Part shown: piece after piece, positions 38,477 to 51,991 of the stretch
Layout: every line of letters begins with the position of its first letter
Numbering within the stretch: the first letter of the stretch is position 1
Program-made: the position numbers and the translations under genes
NCBI RefSeq assembly: GCF_000004195.4
Contig: NC_030677.2
Span: 98,422,829-98,486,828, forward strand
Length of the DNA stretch: 64,000 nt
Reading direction: 5' to 3'
Source: Xenopus tropicalis
Taxonomy: Eukaryota > Chordata > Amphibia > Anura > Pipidae
The notes under the pieces: generated by a model
Database searches by the model: none
Told to the model about the DNA's origin: nothing
Seen by the model: the letters and a program-made list of their open reading frames with translations, nothing else

Positions 38477-38950
38477 CTTCCTCACCAGATTCCGTGTATT
38501 GCCCCCCTCCTCCTCCTCTCCTTTCTTCTCCTTTTGCTTTCCAGGCTAATTCAGATTCAAAGCTTTGCCATCGATTACCTTCCCCTATGCAGTCAATCCT
38601 GCATGACTTGATGAGCTCTCCCTTCTCCCTCTCTCTTCCCCCTCCTTCCCCTTGGATACAATAGCTGTGCGTGACTCCTGGCTGGAGGTCCCCTCTCTCC
38701 TCCACAAGTGATGCTCCTGGCTCTGTGCTGAGGCTGCTGCTGCTGCTGAAAAGCTGCAGATAATGTTAGAGCTCAGACCTCCTGCAGCCTCAGTCTCACA
38801 GCCAGCACTGCCTGACGTCAGCATCCCCAGCTCATCGATAAGCACCTTTCCCTGGGCTGCTCCTCTTGGCTCTCCTCTCCCTGTCCCAGCAAGGCAACAG
38901 CCACCTTCATCAGGGCTCAGGGACTCTTCTGCCTCACCAGTGTTAGACTG
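38477..38950 (-). promoter_or_regulatory. onecut3: onecut3 5' UTR / CpG-containing leader
   Basis: The stretch just upstream of the onecut3 ATG is richer in G+C than its surroundings, with purine-rich GGAGG runs next to the start codon, as expected for the leader of a developmental regulator. It holds two very short upstream ORFs (38593-38604, ATG CAG GAT TGA; 38557-38571, ATG GCA AAG CTT TGA). A longer upstream frame begins at an ATG at 38959 and ends at 38585; whether it is transcribed depends on the start site. The transcription start is inferred, not seen. Confidence 0.6.
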
Positions 38951-38959
38951 ACCATACAT

Positions 38960-39040
38960 GTACCTCTACTTCTATATAGTAATAATCCTCTCAACTGTGA
39001 TTGTATTTGCCCCCCTCCTCCTCCTCCGCTGCAGGAAATA
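38960..39040 (-). promoter_or_regulatory. possible onecut3 core promoter
   Basis: A TATA-like CTATATAG lies at about 38972-38979 (it reads the same on both strands). A C-rich CCCCCCTCCTCCTCCTCC tract lies about 35 bp further upstream. A start site about 30 bp downstream of the TATA-like box would fall near 38945, matching the leader described. This is position-based inference only. Confidence 0.3.
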
Positions 39041-39811
39041 TGAATGGGAAAGGGAGGCTACATTAGACATACTGCGGGACACCACGGTTGTAAAGGCTGC
39101 TGTCAGGCATCTGCCTCTTTTTCCTAATGCATTACTGAGACTGGGGTGGAGGTGGAATGTTTATTCTGCTTCAGAAATTATGTTTATGCTGTCAGCTTGC
39201 AACAATAAGAGTAAGGAGATACCCTGATCATGTTCCAGCCCCAAAGTAACTAACCTGCAAATGGGCCACAAACTGAAGGATGGAGAGGGTTAGCCTTGAA
39301 CTGTGGACGGCAGAAATATAACCGTGTTGTGCAGCGTGAATTGTCACTATCTAAATTATTTTGACTATAATTACTGCTTGTATTATTATGGTCTGGAGGG
39401 ATGGGGTTACACCAACAGTGTTAATAAAACACCCAGGGCACTTTCACTTTGGTGTAACTTCCTGCAAACCCCTTCCCTCTGTGTTATATGTTGTTAAGGC
39501 ATATTTGCAGATGAATGAATGTGCGTGTATATATATATGTGTGTGTGTGTGTACGTATGATATGCAGATAGATATTTAGATAGATATGTTTAATCAACCC
39601 ATGCATGTTACTAAGTATTATGTTTTATTAAGCAACATGTTCTCAGCGGTAGGTGCTTCAAGCAGGAGATACAGTTACATATTTCTTTCTTATTTTGTAG
39701 CACAGGATTCATAGACACTGACTTTCTCTTTCTTATAGTTTTCAGTAACCCTATTTACCCTACAAACAGACAACTGTCACAGCAAACGATCCATACACAG
39801 ATGGAGACTGA
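39041..39811. other. onecut3 upstream region
   Basis: No gene recognised. A TA/TG tract lies at 39529-39552. Confidence 0.4.
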
Positions 39812-39906
39812 TAGATGTAGATAGATGATAGATAGATAGATAGATAGATGATAGATAGATAGATAGATAGATAGATGATAGATAGATAGATAGATAGATA
39901 GATAGA
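39812..39906 (+). repeat. GATA microsatellite
   Basis: About 95 bp of GATA with GATGATA interruptions. The Tyr-Leu-Ser-Ile frames on the minus strand are repeat artefacts. Confidence 0.95.
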
Positions 39907-40025
39907 CATATAAACAATTTATTTTACTCCACTCTTTACAGTTGGTCAAATGCTAATCCATTATGTGCTAAATTCTTTCAAAATACACTGCTCTTAAATT
40001 TGCTTTTGTTATTAAGTGGACAGAG
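39906..40025. repeat. duplicated 120-bp segment, copy 1
   Basis: ACATATAAACAATTTATTTT, TGCTAATCCATTATGTGC and TTATTAAGTGGA align over about 120 bp with the segment at 42419-42540. Both copies directly follow a GATA array. Confidence 0.75.
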
Positions 40026-40031
40026 AAACAG

Positions 40032-40524
<493 letters not shown>

Positions 40525-40526
<2 letters not shown>

Positions 40527-42204
40527 CACTGAGAGGAATATAAAGAATTTTCACACAGTTTATGGCTGCTATGTGAGAAAAATGTATATCATATGGCACT
40601 CACAGACAAAGGGAAGCGCCACGGATATTCCCTGCGTTTTGGTACGCCATCACCTCCTTTTGAGATCACAACTAATATTCAAACTGATATTGAAAGGCTT
40701 CCAATAATTTCTGTGGGCCTCTTTTCTAAGTCATTTAGGTCAATAGAAATCCAGGCTGAAGAGTTGCATTGAGCTGGATAAAATCTATAACTTGCCATTT
40801 TAAAGCACCAGGCTGCTCAGAAGCTCCAGCTTTAGCAGGGCCTATCAATATTGCAAAAATGTATAGTCTTAATGTCCAAAACACAACTTCATCTTCTAAT
40901 AAAGTTAGTTTATAAAACTGCAATTCCCTGCCCACCCACACACACCTGCAAATAAAATAAAGCGAGGAGACTGAATTATTGTACATTTTAATAGGCTGTA
41001 TTAGACTTTCTTACCTATTGGCAAATAATTTATAGTGGGAACGGAAATATTTACATTTCCACATCTGTATGACACTTAATTGCACCCATCTTTTTTGTTA
41101 TAGTGCTATAATCTGCCCCTATTTACATTTCTAATTCAAAACTATAGACATTATGAATTTCAGTTGAAGCTGTATTGCTTGTTCCGGTTACAGGCCACAC
41201 AAAGCATATATAATGCACAATTGGCACAGAGGACAGTGGAAAAGTATTAACATTAAAAAACATCTTTGATTACTCTCTATAAATGCACATTCTACAGAGA
41301 TACATCTAATCCTGCCCAGTCCTAGATTTTGCAGCATTTATCTGGAAAGCCTGATTGGTATTGAGAAACATTTCAAAATGTATATCCTTGAAGATTCAGC
41401 GTGTTATCATCTAAAAGCCTGATTCTAGATGCATGTATCCTCAGAATATAGCTATATTGTTCACTCTGCATCTCCATCTATCAGCCCGATCAATAGGATT
41501 GGGTGTAGCAGTACTAACCTCTGGCTTGTGCTCCTTGGCAAACACTAAACAATTAGAAACAACAAACAGGTGCAGTACAAGATGGCCCTTTTAAAAGGAC
41601 AAAACAGCTGGGATCCCAGGTGGGATTTTAGGATTTTGAGGGATTACTAAAAGGTAGCAAAAAAGAGGACCTAGGGGAATAAAACAACAGTATCTTGTAC
41701 GTCCAGCCCAGAGTAATCCCGGCCTTACATCGAGGAGAATAAACAGAAGCAGATCTCCGGGCTCTTGGGAAACTTTCCTATTTAGCTTTGCGCAGAAAAG
41801 ATAATTAAAATCTATAGCACTTTCATTTATTTTCTGGGAAAAACTCACACCCCACATTTGTGAAGCGCACTCAAAATACTTTAGAAAAGAGTAACGCAAA
41901 ATATGCTCTCCTCTCACGCATATGTACAGATCATAAGAAAACCAATGCGCACTTGCGCTAAATTCCACTTCCAGACATACTTGGCTTTTTACTCACACAG
42001 CACATACTTGTTTATATGATACAGGCGCAAACAGATCAACAAAAATGTACTGGCGCCTATTCATACTTACTATGAAAATGTAGAACTGCTAATCATAAGT
42101 ATGCTTTCTGTAAATCAGATATATACATACACAAGGTCTGCGAAACGACTATAATATCTTTTATAATGTGTTGTATTAAATAGTTTGTATGGCTCTGCAC
42201 GGAT
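40525..42204. other. onecut3 upstream non-coding sequence
   Basis: No gene recognised. Open frames at 40735-40986 and 41591-41968 (minus) have no family match. Confidence 0.4.
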
Positions 42205-42244
42205 AGATTAGATAAATAGATGATGATGATAGATGATAGGTAGG

Positions 42245-42316
<72 letters not shown>

Positions 42317-42319
42317 GAT

Positions 42320-42387
<68 letters not shown>

Positions 42388-42388
42388 T
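42205..42388 (+). repeat. GATA microsatellite
   Basis: About 180 bp of GATA with GATGATA and GGTAGGTA interruptions. Confidence 0.95.
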
Positions 42389-42418
42389 AGATAAAGACTG
42401 GTATATACAGGATTAATA

Positions 42419-42540
42419 TACATATAACAATTTATTTTGCTTCACTCTTTGCACTTTGTCAGATGCTAATCCATTATTTGCCAAGCTCTGCTAAAATGCA
42501 CTGTGCTCTTAATTTTGCTCCAGGACTGTTATTAATTGAA
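42419..42540. repeat. duplicated 120-bp segment, copy 2
   Basis: ACATATAACAATTTATTTTG, GATGCTAATCCATTATTTGC and TTATTAATTGAA correspond base by base, with scattered changes, to 39906-40025. Confidence 0.75.
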
Positions 42541-42544
42541 CATC

Positions 42545-45500
42545 CCTACTGGAGCCTGGAAAGAGGTCTTTTTAGTAATTAGTAAAATATAATTGAGCAA
42601 TGCTAGCATGAGTTCCTATTCTGAGACACCCCATTGCTCCTTGTTAATCGATAAAATATCATTAAGCAAAAGGCAGGGAGGGAAATGTGCTGATCTACAT
42701 AGTGGGGAGACGTGCCTGAGAAGCAATTGCAGGGGATGGTGGGGGGCGGGGGCAGGTGTAAGACTGGGGGTGAAAGAGAAATTGGAGGCTATGAAAATCA
42801 AGAGAACTGAATGTATTGGGAAATATAAAGAGAATACACTATGGAGGTAGGAAGCAGACTGTGAGATGACAAAATACTACAAAAACAGCCAATGGCAAGA
42901 AAAGGACGGTGCTATTCCATAATAAAAAAACAACTACCAGCTCAGCACCCACCTCTGCTATTACAAAAGAGCCAAACAAAGGATGTACTGTGGCTAATTA
43001 AGTAGGGCTGCGTTTTCACTGTAACCATAGTGTGTATATAAAAATAACCCAAATGGCAGATGTTATTTTCTCTAAAGACTGCAGAGTAGAACTGCTATTT
43101 TAATGCTTCTGTCCTCTTACAGTATCTGACAGTGCTAAATTAAGCTCTAAACCATGTTGCCTCCTAGTTTTGCTGGTACTAAATAACAGTTGAGATTAAT
43201 GGTTCTGAAGCTTAAATTTGCCTGATTCAATGTGTTTAAATCCTATGGATGGAAGCAAATGGTGTTGATGTTATGAAGATAGATATTAGAGCAATATAGT
43301 CAGGCGCTTCAGCTATCTCATCAGAACCCCATTAGAGCACCTATTTGACTAAATAAAAGTCCTGCGGGGCTTCGGCCTGTTAACAGTCCACTTGTTATAC
43401 CACAACAGGCAGTGTATGTATTAAGGTGTGTATGGGGGGGGGGGAGGTATTTTCTCTAGCTTTTTGCAGATAAACTAAACTTTCAAACCAGTTACATGTC
43501 AATATAGCAACATAAATCATTGAATTCTTATGGAACTTAAATCCTGGGTTACAAAAAAATAATCACTGCATTACTGATCTGCACAATTCTAAAAACCGTC
43601 TCAACATGTAATCCATGTTTGCATTTCGTTTAAATATCCCTTGTAGTATTTCCCACCCCTCTGTCAATTTCTTAATCAGTTTGATTTCAGAAAAGTCAAT
43701 TCACTTGATAACCTAACAATTCAAAGTCCCGTTTCCAGGTGGCTTTACACACAAGGGTTCCCTTGTACATGGAAATATTATAAATAAAACATATCAACAA
43801 ATTCTTTATTGCTTCAGAGAGGTTTAATATGCAATAAGTTTATGTTGCTAAAAAGCAATCTGTTTACCATTTGCTAGCGTGAATATTCCCCAAGCACTTC
43901 CCTCCATTGCAGACCGAAGAAGTGATTATTTTTCCCTAACCCAATAGCAGACATCACTCATCCCTAAAGCACCAATCTGCAGGAGAAGTCGATTCTGCTT
44001 GTGCTTATACTCGTTCTAAATTCTATTTGTTTAAAGACTTTTAAATGCATTTTGGTGCAGTGTTAGAAATCCTTGTTGGATATTAAACAAAAACATCAAA
44101 CATGAATTCGTCTTTGGAATCTGAGCACCCATACTTTGCTCATCCATTTACTTCCTCTGTCCCCTTCAGATATTTTCAGTTTTTATTGAAAAAAAAATCA
44201 TTCTGGATTCGTAGATCCTAATCCCAGTGTATTGAAGAGCTGCCTATCTAATTGTCCACTACCTTTCTAGTAATTTAATTTAACTCTCTCATAGCTTGCG
44301 ATTCCATGATTTAGTTGTTACTGTACATATCCAAGCCTCGGATGGGATGTAGATGTGTAGCTGATCCCTTTCTAAAGGAATAATGCGAACATTTACTTAA
44401 AGGCAAGTTGTGTAGGTTTGATAGAAATTATTCACGTTAATATAAGTTCAACTACATCATGCAACATTATAACAGCAGAATATTGTTCTGCTGTTTTGCG
44501 CCTGCTAAAATGTTCTTTATTACGTTAATGCTGTGGAATATAAAGATCAATTTGTACAAAATAATAATAAAGTGAATAGATGCTTATTGTTTTGTTTTAT
44601 AACTTAATGATTAACCATTGTATTTTAAGTTAGATTTCCTTTTGTCACCATATTTCCTTGTTCTAACGTGAGAGTATCCTTACTGTACATAAATATATAT
44701 TCTCTTTTAAAGCTAATGTTAAGTTAGCGATCTCCAACAATTTGTATCCAGTCCAAGTAAATATTTGAAAACTTACCAACCTTGTTGAGAGGATCGCCGA
44801 ACCAATGCAAAACTGAAGTAATTTCTCATACAAAATTTGCCTTACTTTAGTGTATTAGTGCAAGACAAAGGGCGAGGAAAATCGCCTTTTCCTATTTGTG
44901 GCCCCAAGTTCTTTTTTTTTTTTTTCGAACGAGAGCAAGACAAAAGGAAAATTGTTGGGAGGTTTAAAAAAAATCAATGGTAGACTTTGCGACCTGATTT
45001 AATTTGCAATTTATTAGAAAAGTTAACAAAAGCACACCTCTTATTGTGAACTTTAAACCGCCAGGCTTCCTGTTTCATTTGTACAAGTACTGAACCTGCA
45101 GGTCTGGAAAACCAGGTTCAGGTATACTGTGACTGAAATATATATGTATACATATATATATATGAAATATATATATTTATATCTATTTATATGCATTCTC
45201 ACAAAATGGCCCCATTCTTGTATATATTTTTAATACATATAATATAAACGCGCGGGAAATAAACTACTTGAAATACAAACAGCCTTAAGCACTGTTTAAA
45301 GTTACTAATTATATTATTATAAATTTAAGTGCACCTATGATCTAATTCATTTTCTATTACATATCAGTTTAACTGTCTGCCTATCCATCCATCTGTCCAG
45401 CCAGCCACATACACTGACGGGTGGATAACAGCAAAAAGAAAAGTGTGGGGCTTATATATAGACAAACAGATGGCATTTAATTTGCGCGTACCTGAACAAT

Positions 45501-47620
45501 CATTTTGCGTATGGGACAACACATATATTTATCTTTGCTTAATTTCACGCAAACAAGGGAGATGCTCCTCATCAAACATAGCGCAGAAGCCCGAGATGGC
45601 ATTAAATTGTAGTCCTTGGCTGTTACCCTCAAAACCTTGTCATATTAATGTGTTGTATGTGAAGCTGGGTTAAAAGGAATATTAAGAGCAATTGATGCTG
45701 GCAGCTCAATACAGTTTAGCCTGGTTGGAGTTGTCAGCCTGGAGATTTGCTTCTGAGCCAGCACATTTATGGCGGTAACACAACTCCGACGGTGCCGTTT
45801 AACTCTTTACATCCCTGAGCACTATCTTCTAATAAACCTGTAGTTCTTGGGGCCATCACACTCTAACTTGGTCACACATGTTGCTGTCCAGAAATGCTTA
45901 TATTTCGTTCACCTGACAGTCTTAATTGGTTTTCTAATTCCTCTTAGCTTCATATTAATTGTGTTGGCCTGTCTCACCTTCACTTCCACTGGAGAGCAAA
46001 TGCTGTAATGTTCCCTGTGTATTCTGGCCAAAGCTTGGTGTGAGTTAAAGAACAGCTTTTCAATCACTAGTCACACTGTATATCAAAAGAGTGGTCAATC
46101 TATATCTAGCCGTCTTTCTATCTATCTGTCTGCCTGTCCATCTATCTCTCTCTGCCTGGCCTGAGATATCTGTAAAATGCCCACTTTCAGGGGAAAATAA
46201 CGCTCTGACGTTTTGGGGAACAATTCAATATCATTGGAAAACCTATTGATTTTGGATGGGAGGTGTGTTTATCTAAGAGTAGAGGTGGAATAAATTAACT
46301 GATTTAGTGTCAGGGGAAAAAAAATCCAAATCCTTTTGCTTTCAAAGGTACTTAACCCTTTAAGGCAGTAAGTGATACACACTGAGGAGATGCTTCGAAT
46401 GGGCATATTGTTTCAAGCTACAACTTTCTCTATATCCCACTAAAAGAAAATATACATACATCTTTTCTTTAAAACATAAATAGTTAGTGGCCGTGTTCCA
46501 AGTGCTACAGCAGAGGCGAAGGATGTCACAATTCAGTAGAATGTAAAAGCATTCCCTACTTTCTCATGTGTTACTAGTAAATCCTACACTTATTCCAGGA
46601 TTTGCTCCAAATGCCCAGAGTGCCCAGAGCAATTGCAGTGTTTGACCACACTATCAAATACTAACAGCTGGACAGGAGAATGTAATGTATTTACTCAGGT
46701 ATCAAATCTTTATTTATTCCTATTGACAAACGTGAACGTAAGTCTCTATTAGTGTATTCCAGTGGCTGCTCCTGATTTATGGACAGACAAAGCGAAAAGC
46801 CTTCACTTCCTAAAAGGTTTTAATGTTCCGTGTGACCCTGACAAAACGGGTATAGAGCGATCCTGAAAAAGGTGTCAGGAAAGGGAGATTTATGGGTGGG
46901 TGATGTGCACTGATTCTGCTGTACAACTGAGCTGCACCAGGAGGGGTGGGTGTTAAACACGCAGCTCAGTCTGTTGTGACACATTTGGTGCAATTTATCA
47001 CTAGTGGGACATTATATAGCGATCTAAAACTGCACTCTGCTGCTAATAATGGCACACAACTCATTCCATCTCCATGCATTTTGTCTTTATGTAATAAAGA
47101 TCCTACTGGAGTGTAAGGTAATAATAAATTGTCTGGCAAAACTTATGCCAATGAGAAGGAGATAGCAGACTAATTGTATGTGCCCTCTATAGCGAGAGAG
47201 ATGGGAATCATAAGGGTTTCAGAATGGATGAGTTCTGTAACTACACATTGAGTAAAGTGGCTAATTAACAGAGGAATGATGAGAGAAAGGGGACCAATTA
47301 CCAAATCCCATTCAGTCTTCTTGCTATGTCAGCAATTAAATATTGGGGACTAATATATAAACATTCTGCATCCATTTTCTTTAGTACCCTTCTGCTCAAC
47401 ACACACTGAGGTAGAAATCTGAGATGCAGCTATTCAGATAGTCATCAGAGCAAGATTTCAACCTGTTAAGTATATGTGGCAGCACCCCTTACCCACTTAA
47501 GTCACACCCCATCATGCCAGAACCCTGTCCATGATCCACCTTAGTCCTGAACACTCTCCAGCAAGCTCTGCCCTTTCCTATCCCATGAATTGGGTTTTTC
47601 CTTTACTTTGGGTACCCTTT
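42545..47620. other. repeat-poor region upstream of onecut3
   Basis: About 5 kb with almost no recognised transposon ends. It includes TA-type runs (45138-45185) and a G12 run near 43434. An ONECUT-type core ATTGATTTT lies at 46245-46253. Stretches such as 45690-46080 look compositionally constrained. A plausible home for developmental enhancers, but conservation cannot be tested here. Confidence 0.35.
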
Positions 47621-47773
47621 TAGAGTGATCACTTAGATCACTTGAAAATGAAGGGACATGTCTTAAAAATTAGGCTGAACTGGTTGCAGTTTATTTTAAA
47701 TGCAATTTGTGCTGTCCTGCAACATGTATTTATTAGACATGTCCCTGAATTTTCAAGTGATCTGGTCACCCTA
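47621..47773. mobile_element. MITE with TAGGGTGACCAGAT ends
   Basis: Left TAGAGTGATCAC...AGATCACTTGAAAA and right TTTTCAAGTGATCTGGTCAC then CCTA are inverted. The interior CTGTCCTGCAACATGTATTT matches the copies at 53.35-53.68 kb. Confidence 0.7.
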
Positions 47774-47779
47774 CCCTTG

Positions 47780-49009
47780 GTAGCCCCTAACCCCCCCAAT
47801 GGTGCCTCTCAGTACAGTATTCATTCTATTATAATTAATAATTAATATAATAATCTATTATAATTATTAGATAAGCTAATTTGTTGTACTGCTCACCTCC
47901 CTTACCCACAACATATAAAAAATGTGTTTATATATATATATATATATATAGTACACAGGGAGGAGCACACCCTATAAGTCCAAATGCCCTTGGTGCGGGT
48001 CAAAAACAAAAATATAATAGAAAGAGTGCCGCACACACAGGGACTTGATACAAAAGAAAAAGTGTTTTTATTGAAAAAATTGAAAAAAAAATAGTTTTAT
48101 GCCACTTGTATACTGTGTGACACTTCTTTCTCTGTATTGCTATAGCTTCTGAAGGCTCATTAACAACTGTGACATAGATTTTACTGATCCATAGATTTTA
48201 CTGATCTGAAGAAAGTTGATACCAGAGGACATGGTTGACCATGAAAGAAATGTCAGGTGCCTGTTACAGTTTCCCTTGCACTGGGGCAGTGCTTTGCAGT
48301 AGCCCATTGAACCTAATAAAGAACCTGGACACAGGGCTACCTGTAAGTGTAAAAAATAGGTAAATATTTTTCTTATGTAACTCTAGTGTAACATGCCTTT
48401 TAGGGGTGCAAACCTCTTATTGGAGCAGAGTATATAGATCAATAAACATATGGGGCCTAATTTTCTCTTACTAAAGCAGAACATATAGATCTATACACAT
48501 GGGGGGCCAGTTCAGGAAAGAGTGGTGACAAGTGCCTGCCTGCTTATCGCACAGAATTGTTAGTCATTATCTCTGAGAAAAAGCTTAACTTGCAATTCAC
48601 TAAATCAAGCATTATACAAGCATGCAAGGAAAATGAAAATAGAACGTGAAGGGGATGTAGTGAGCATTACGTGTGTATGTATGGGTTGTGGTGCAATATA
48701 AAATTACTAATATCGCTAATCTATTGCATCATTAGATATAGAATTTTTCATGTTCTTCCATTGGAAACCCACAAAGCAATGTTTCTGCCCACAATGCATT
48801 GTAAGGTACCAGTCATTTTGAATGTCAGTGGCAATAATGCTTAAAATAAGCATTATTTGTGTTGACTATAACATAAAACAGGATTAATTATAATTATAAC
48901 TTATAATTCTATAGTGTTAGATAGTAGTTGAAGTTAAAATAGAAACATTTTAACAATTTGCTAAATCCAGTGGTGTAACTACCATAAACATTACACATTA
49001 ACACATTAA
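47780..49009. other. intergenic, with a possible decayed retroelement end
   Basis: After a TA tract (47930-47950), the text GAGTGCCGCACACACAGGG followed by an A-rich stretch resembles terminal parts of retroelement repeats. I cannot assign a family. No coding. Confidence 0.3.
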
Positions 49010-49017
49010 CACCACTG

Positions 49018-49900
49018 TCAAAACCTGTCACTTTTTCTTACGCAATATTGCCAAAATTCATCCCTTTCTTTCTACTGCAACAGCTAAGCTGCTCATGCAT
49101 GCTCTCATCCTGTCACGACTGGACTACTGCAACCTGCTATTAACCGGCCTCCCTAACTCCCATCTTTCCCCCCTACAGTCTATATTAAACACTGCTGCCA
49201 GAACTCTCCTCCTCTCATCCAGGAGAGTTCAGGCCCTTCCCCTGCTAAAGGCCTTATCGTGGCTTCCTATTAAACATAGAATTTCTTACAAACTTCTTCT
49301 CCTAACCTTCAAAGCCCTCCATTCCTCTGCTCCTCACTACATCTCGTCCCTTGTGTCTCCTTATGTTCCCGGCCGACTCCTTCGTTCCTCGCAGAGCAAT
49401 CGCTTGGTTGCGCCCCCCACTTCTACTGCGGTTTCCCGCCTTAAACCTTTCTGCCTGGCTGCCCCCTACATTTGGAATGCCCTCCCTGATTTCCTCAGGA
49501 GAGAATCCTCCCCCAGTCTTTTTAAAACTAAGGTTAAAGACTACCTTATGGAGCACTCGCCCAGCACCTAATCTGGGAACTAGCACTTATATTGTAGTGT
49601 TACCCACTGTGACCTACAGCACTTATATTTGCCTATTTGTGTCTGTTAGTTACCCTCCCATATAGATTGTAAGCTCTACGGGGCAGGGACCTCCTTCCTC
49701 TTGTGTCCTCGACTCTTAACTTATTGCAACTGTATTTATCTGTATTTATTATTATACTTTGTATTTATCTATTATCTTATTAACCCCCTGTCTGTATTAA
49801 TGTATTCTACTGTACAGCGCTGCGTACATAAGTAGCGCTTTATAAATAAAGATATACATACATACATACATACATACATACATACATACATACATAAATC
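49018..49900 (+). mobile_element. L2 LINE 3' portion: reverse transcriptase C-terminus and tail
   Basis: An open frame (ATG at 49095 to stop at 49571, 158 residues; frame open from about 49018) encodes the C-terminal part of an L2-clade non-LTR reverse transcriptase ORF2. Landmarks are HALILSRLDYCNLLLTGLP, LNTAARTLLL, ALSWLPIKHRI, APYIWNALPDFLRRESS and LFKTKVKDYLMEH, lying beyond the catalytic fingers/palm. The 3' UTR has TTGTAAGCTCTACGGGGCAG, CTGTACAGCGCTGCGTACA and TTATAAATAAAG, as in other vertebrate L2 tails, and ends in an ACAT microsatellite (49857-49897). It is 5' truncated, as is common for target-primed insertion; endonuclease and RT catalytic motifs are absent, so it cannot move on its own. 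The intact frame suggests a fairly young copy. Confidence 0.9.
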
Positions 49901-50214
49901 AGGGGCCCTGGACAACAGGGTCTGACTGCCTCCCACAAAAAAGTGAATGGACAGGCACTTGGGAAGGAAATGGGGTGTGTGCTGAACTCTTCCAAAGATG
50001 TTTGCAGTGTGTGGGGATTTTCTGCAGTTAATGGTTAAACACAACCTCACACTCAGTACATAAAGGATACTGTTTGATACAAAGAGCAGATTTGGTATCA
50101 CAAAGGGGTTTGGGTCCAAAAAAAATGCCACCTACTAGTCCCTGGATAAACATTATATTAAATGTCACTGACCTGTCCCTGGGTTAACATTGTACTAAAA
50201 GTATTACTACTAGG
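49900..50214. other. intergenic, nothing recognised
   Basis: No supported feature. Confidence 0.4.
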
Positions 50215-50495
50215 GCTAATGTCCCACTAATTGATATAATCATCTGAGATAGATCTCTGCTAACGCAGGTGAATAATCTCTCAGAAATGCCTTCCCACTG
50301 GCAACAATATGGTGGTGGAATGGCCTACACATCGCTTCAGTTTGCTGATGTCTCCTGCATGCAACTTTGTGCAACTTTAGAAAACTGAGGTGATGCATAG
50401 GACTTTCCAATAGCGATTGCCTTTGTTGCCGGTATAAAGGCATTTCAGAGAGATTAGTTACCAGCGGAAGCAGAGATCTATTGTGGGCGACTAAA
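50215..50495. mobile_element. diverged Harbinger-like MITE
   Basis: Inverted partly matching halves: CTCTCAGAAATGCCTTCCCA with CAACAATATGGTGGTGGAAT, against GCGATTGCCTTTGTTGCCGG, AAAGGCATTTCAGAGAGATT and GTGGGCGACTA. Similar in design to 13597-13785 but heavily mutated. Confidence 0.45.
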
Positions 50496-50629
50496 AAAAA
50501 TGCTCACAAACATTATTTTTTATTTTAAAAGAACTGTAAAATTGTTACTAAAAAGTGAGAAAATTAAAGAATCCATGGGTTAATACTTACACCCCATATT
50601 TACTGTCTCACAGAAAATATAAAATCTGT

Positions 50630-51240
50630 GGCTTAGCACCTAAGATGATATTTACCACCCTTTAGCATCTTGGCCACAATGCTGTGAGGCCCAGTCTATG
50701 GTCACCCCCATAATGATAATTTCTGCATGTTCTGACAAAGCAACTCCACATTTCACAGCACAGTAGCCCTAGTATTTCATGTCCCCTCAGCCTTATATGG
50801 CTCTGTAACTTCCAGTGCCCTGAGAATAGAAGAGCTTTATTTAGCCCTTTAGCAGAGTGGCCATACCCTTCCCCTTTAGCACAGTGTCTCTAGTATTTCA
50901 TAACACAGCAGTCTCAAAATTTCATGACACAGAGGCCCCAGCATTTTCTGACATAGTGGCCCAGGCCCCATTGATATATAATACAATAAACCCAGTGGCC
51001 CAGACTCCAAGCAGTATTTAGTACAGTAGCCTCAGAATTTTATGGCACAATGGCCCAGGCCTCCGGCAACATATGACAATGGTTCAAGCAATATATGACA
51101 CTCTGGACCCAGAATGTAATAAAACAGTGAACGCCGCATTTCATAACACAGTGCCGCCCACATTTCAGTGACTCCATGACACAGTGGCCTCAGAAGTATG
51201 CAGTTTAATGACTAGCATTTCAAAACAGAAATAATTTAGC
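50630..51240. repeat. degenerate minisatellite, period about 24 bp
   Basis: Repeats of the type CATTTCATGACACAGTGGCC with CCAG or CTCAG: for example TAACACAGCAGTCTCAAAATTT, TGACACAGAGGCCCCAGCATTT, TGACATAGTGGCCCAGGCC and TGACACAGTGGCCTCAGAAG. Most units are diverged. Confidence 0.6.
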
Positions 51241-51585
51241 ATTTTAGAAAACAGCGCTTCCCAGCAATCCTCTTCATCCCCTCACTGCTTGTGTACCAGA
51301 TCTATTTTTTTTATAATATTTGAGCCTCTCTTACAGTAGAGTGTGTGATCAGATTAGAACATTACACTTTTTGATCTCACACTCTCCTATGTTCAGTGAC
51401 AGAAACACACAGATAAGCTCACCATGGTGGAATTATTTAGATGGTTACATTATATTTTTAGTATGTGGTAGTGTGAGAGTGCTGATAGCACTTACATAGT
51501 TATCACATTGTATATTGGGCACCTACAATTGTTTGAGTTCTGTGCCATCACTTGCCACCAATTGATAAAGGTGTGTATCCCATTA

Positions 51586-51991
51586 TTAAAGGAACAGTAA
51601 CACCAAAAAATGAAAGTGTATAAAAGTAATTACAATATAACGTACTGTTGCCCTGCACTGGTACAACTGGTGTGTTTGCCTCAGAAAGACTACTATAGTT
51701 TATATAAGTAAGCTGCTGTGTAGCCATGGGGGCAGCCATTCAAAGGAGAAAAGGCACAGGTTACTTAGCAGATAACAGACAAACCCCCATTATATGGGGC
51801 TTATCTACTAGTTATCTGCTATGTAACCTGTGCCTTTTCTCCTTTTTTCCAGCTTGAATGGCTGCCCCCGGGGCTACACAGCAGCTGATTTATATAGTAC
51901 CTTTTCTGAAGCAAAAACACCAGTTTTTTTTGCACAGGAACAACACATTATATATAATAACTTTAATTTTTTGATGTTACTGTTCCTTTAA
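51586..51991. mobile_element. T2-type MITE (TTAAAGGAACAGTAACACC), copy 2
   Basis: 406 bp with TTAA at 51586 and 51988. It is near-identical to 29212-29627 including the inner palindrome. The right edge lies inside the 8-bp duplication of the adjoining hAT element. Confidence 0.9.

Noticed and set aside
38298..38705. 135-residue frame overlapping the onecut3 start
   Set aside because: Begins with GTG, not ATG, and reads the exon in a shifted phase.
38585..38959. 124-residue upstream frame in the onecut3 leader
   Set aside because: Has an ATG, but its low-complexity Gly/Ser/Glu/Ala content fits GC-rich leader DNA; the ATG may lie outside the transcript.
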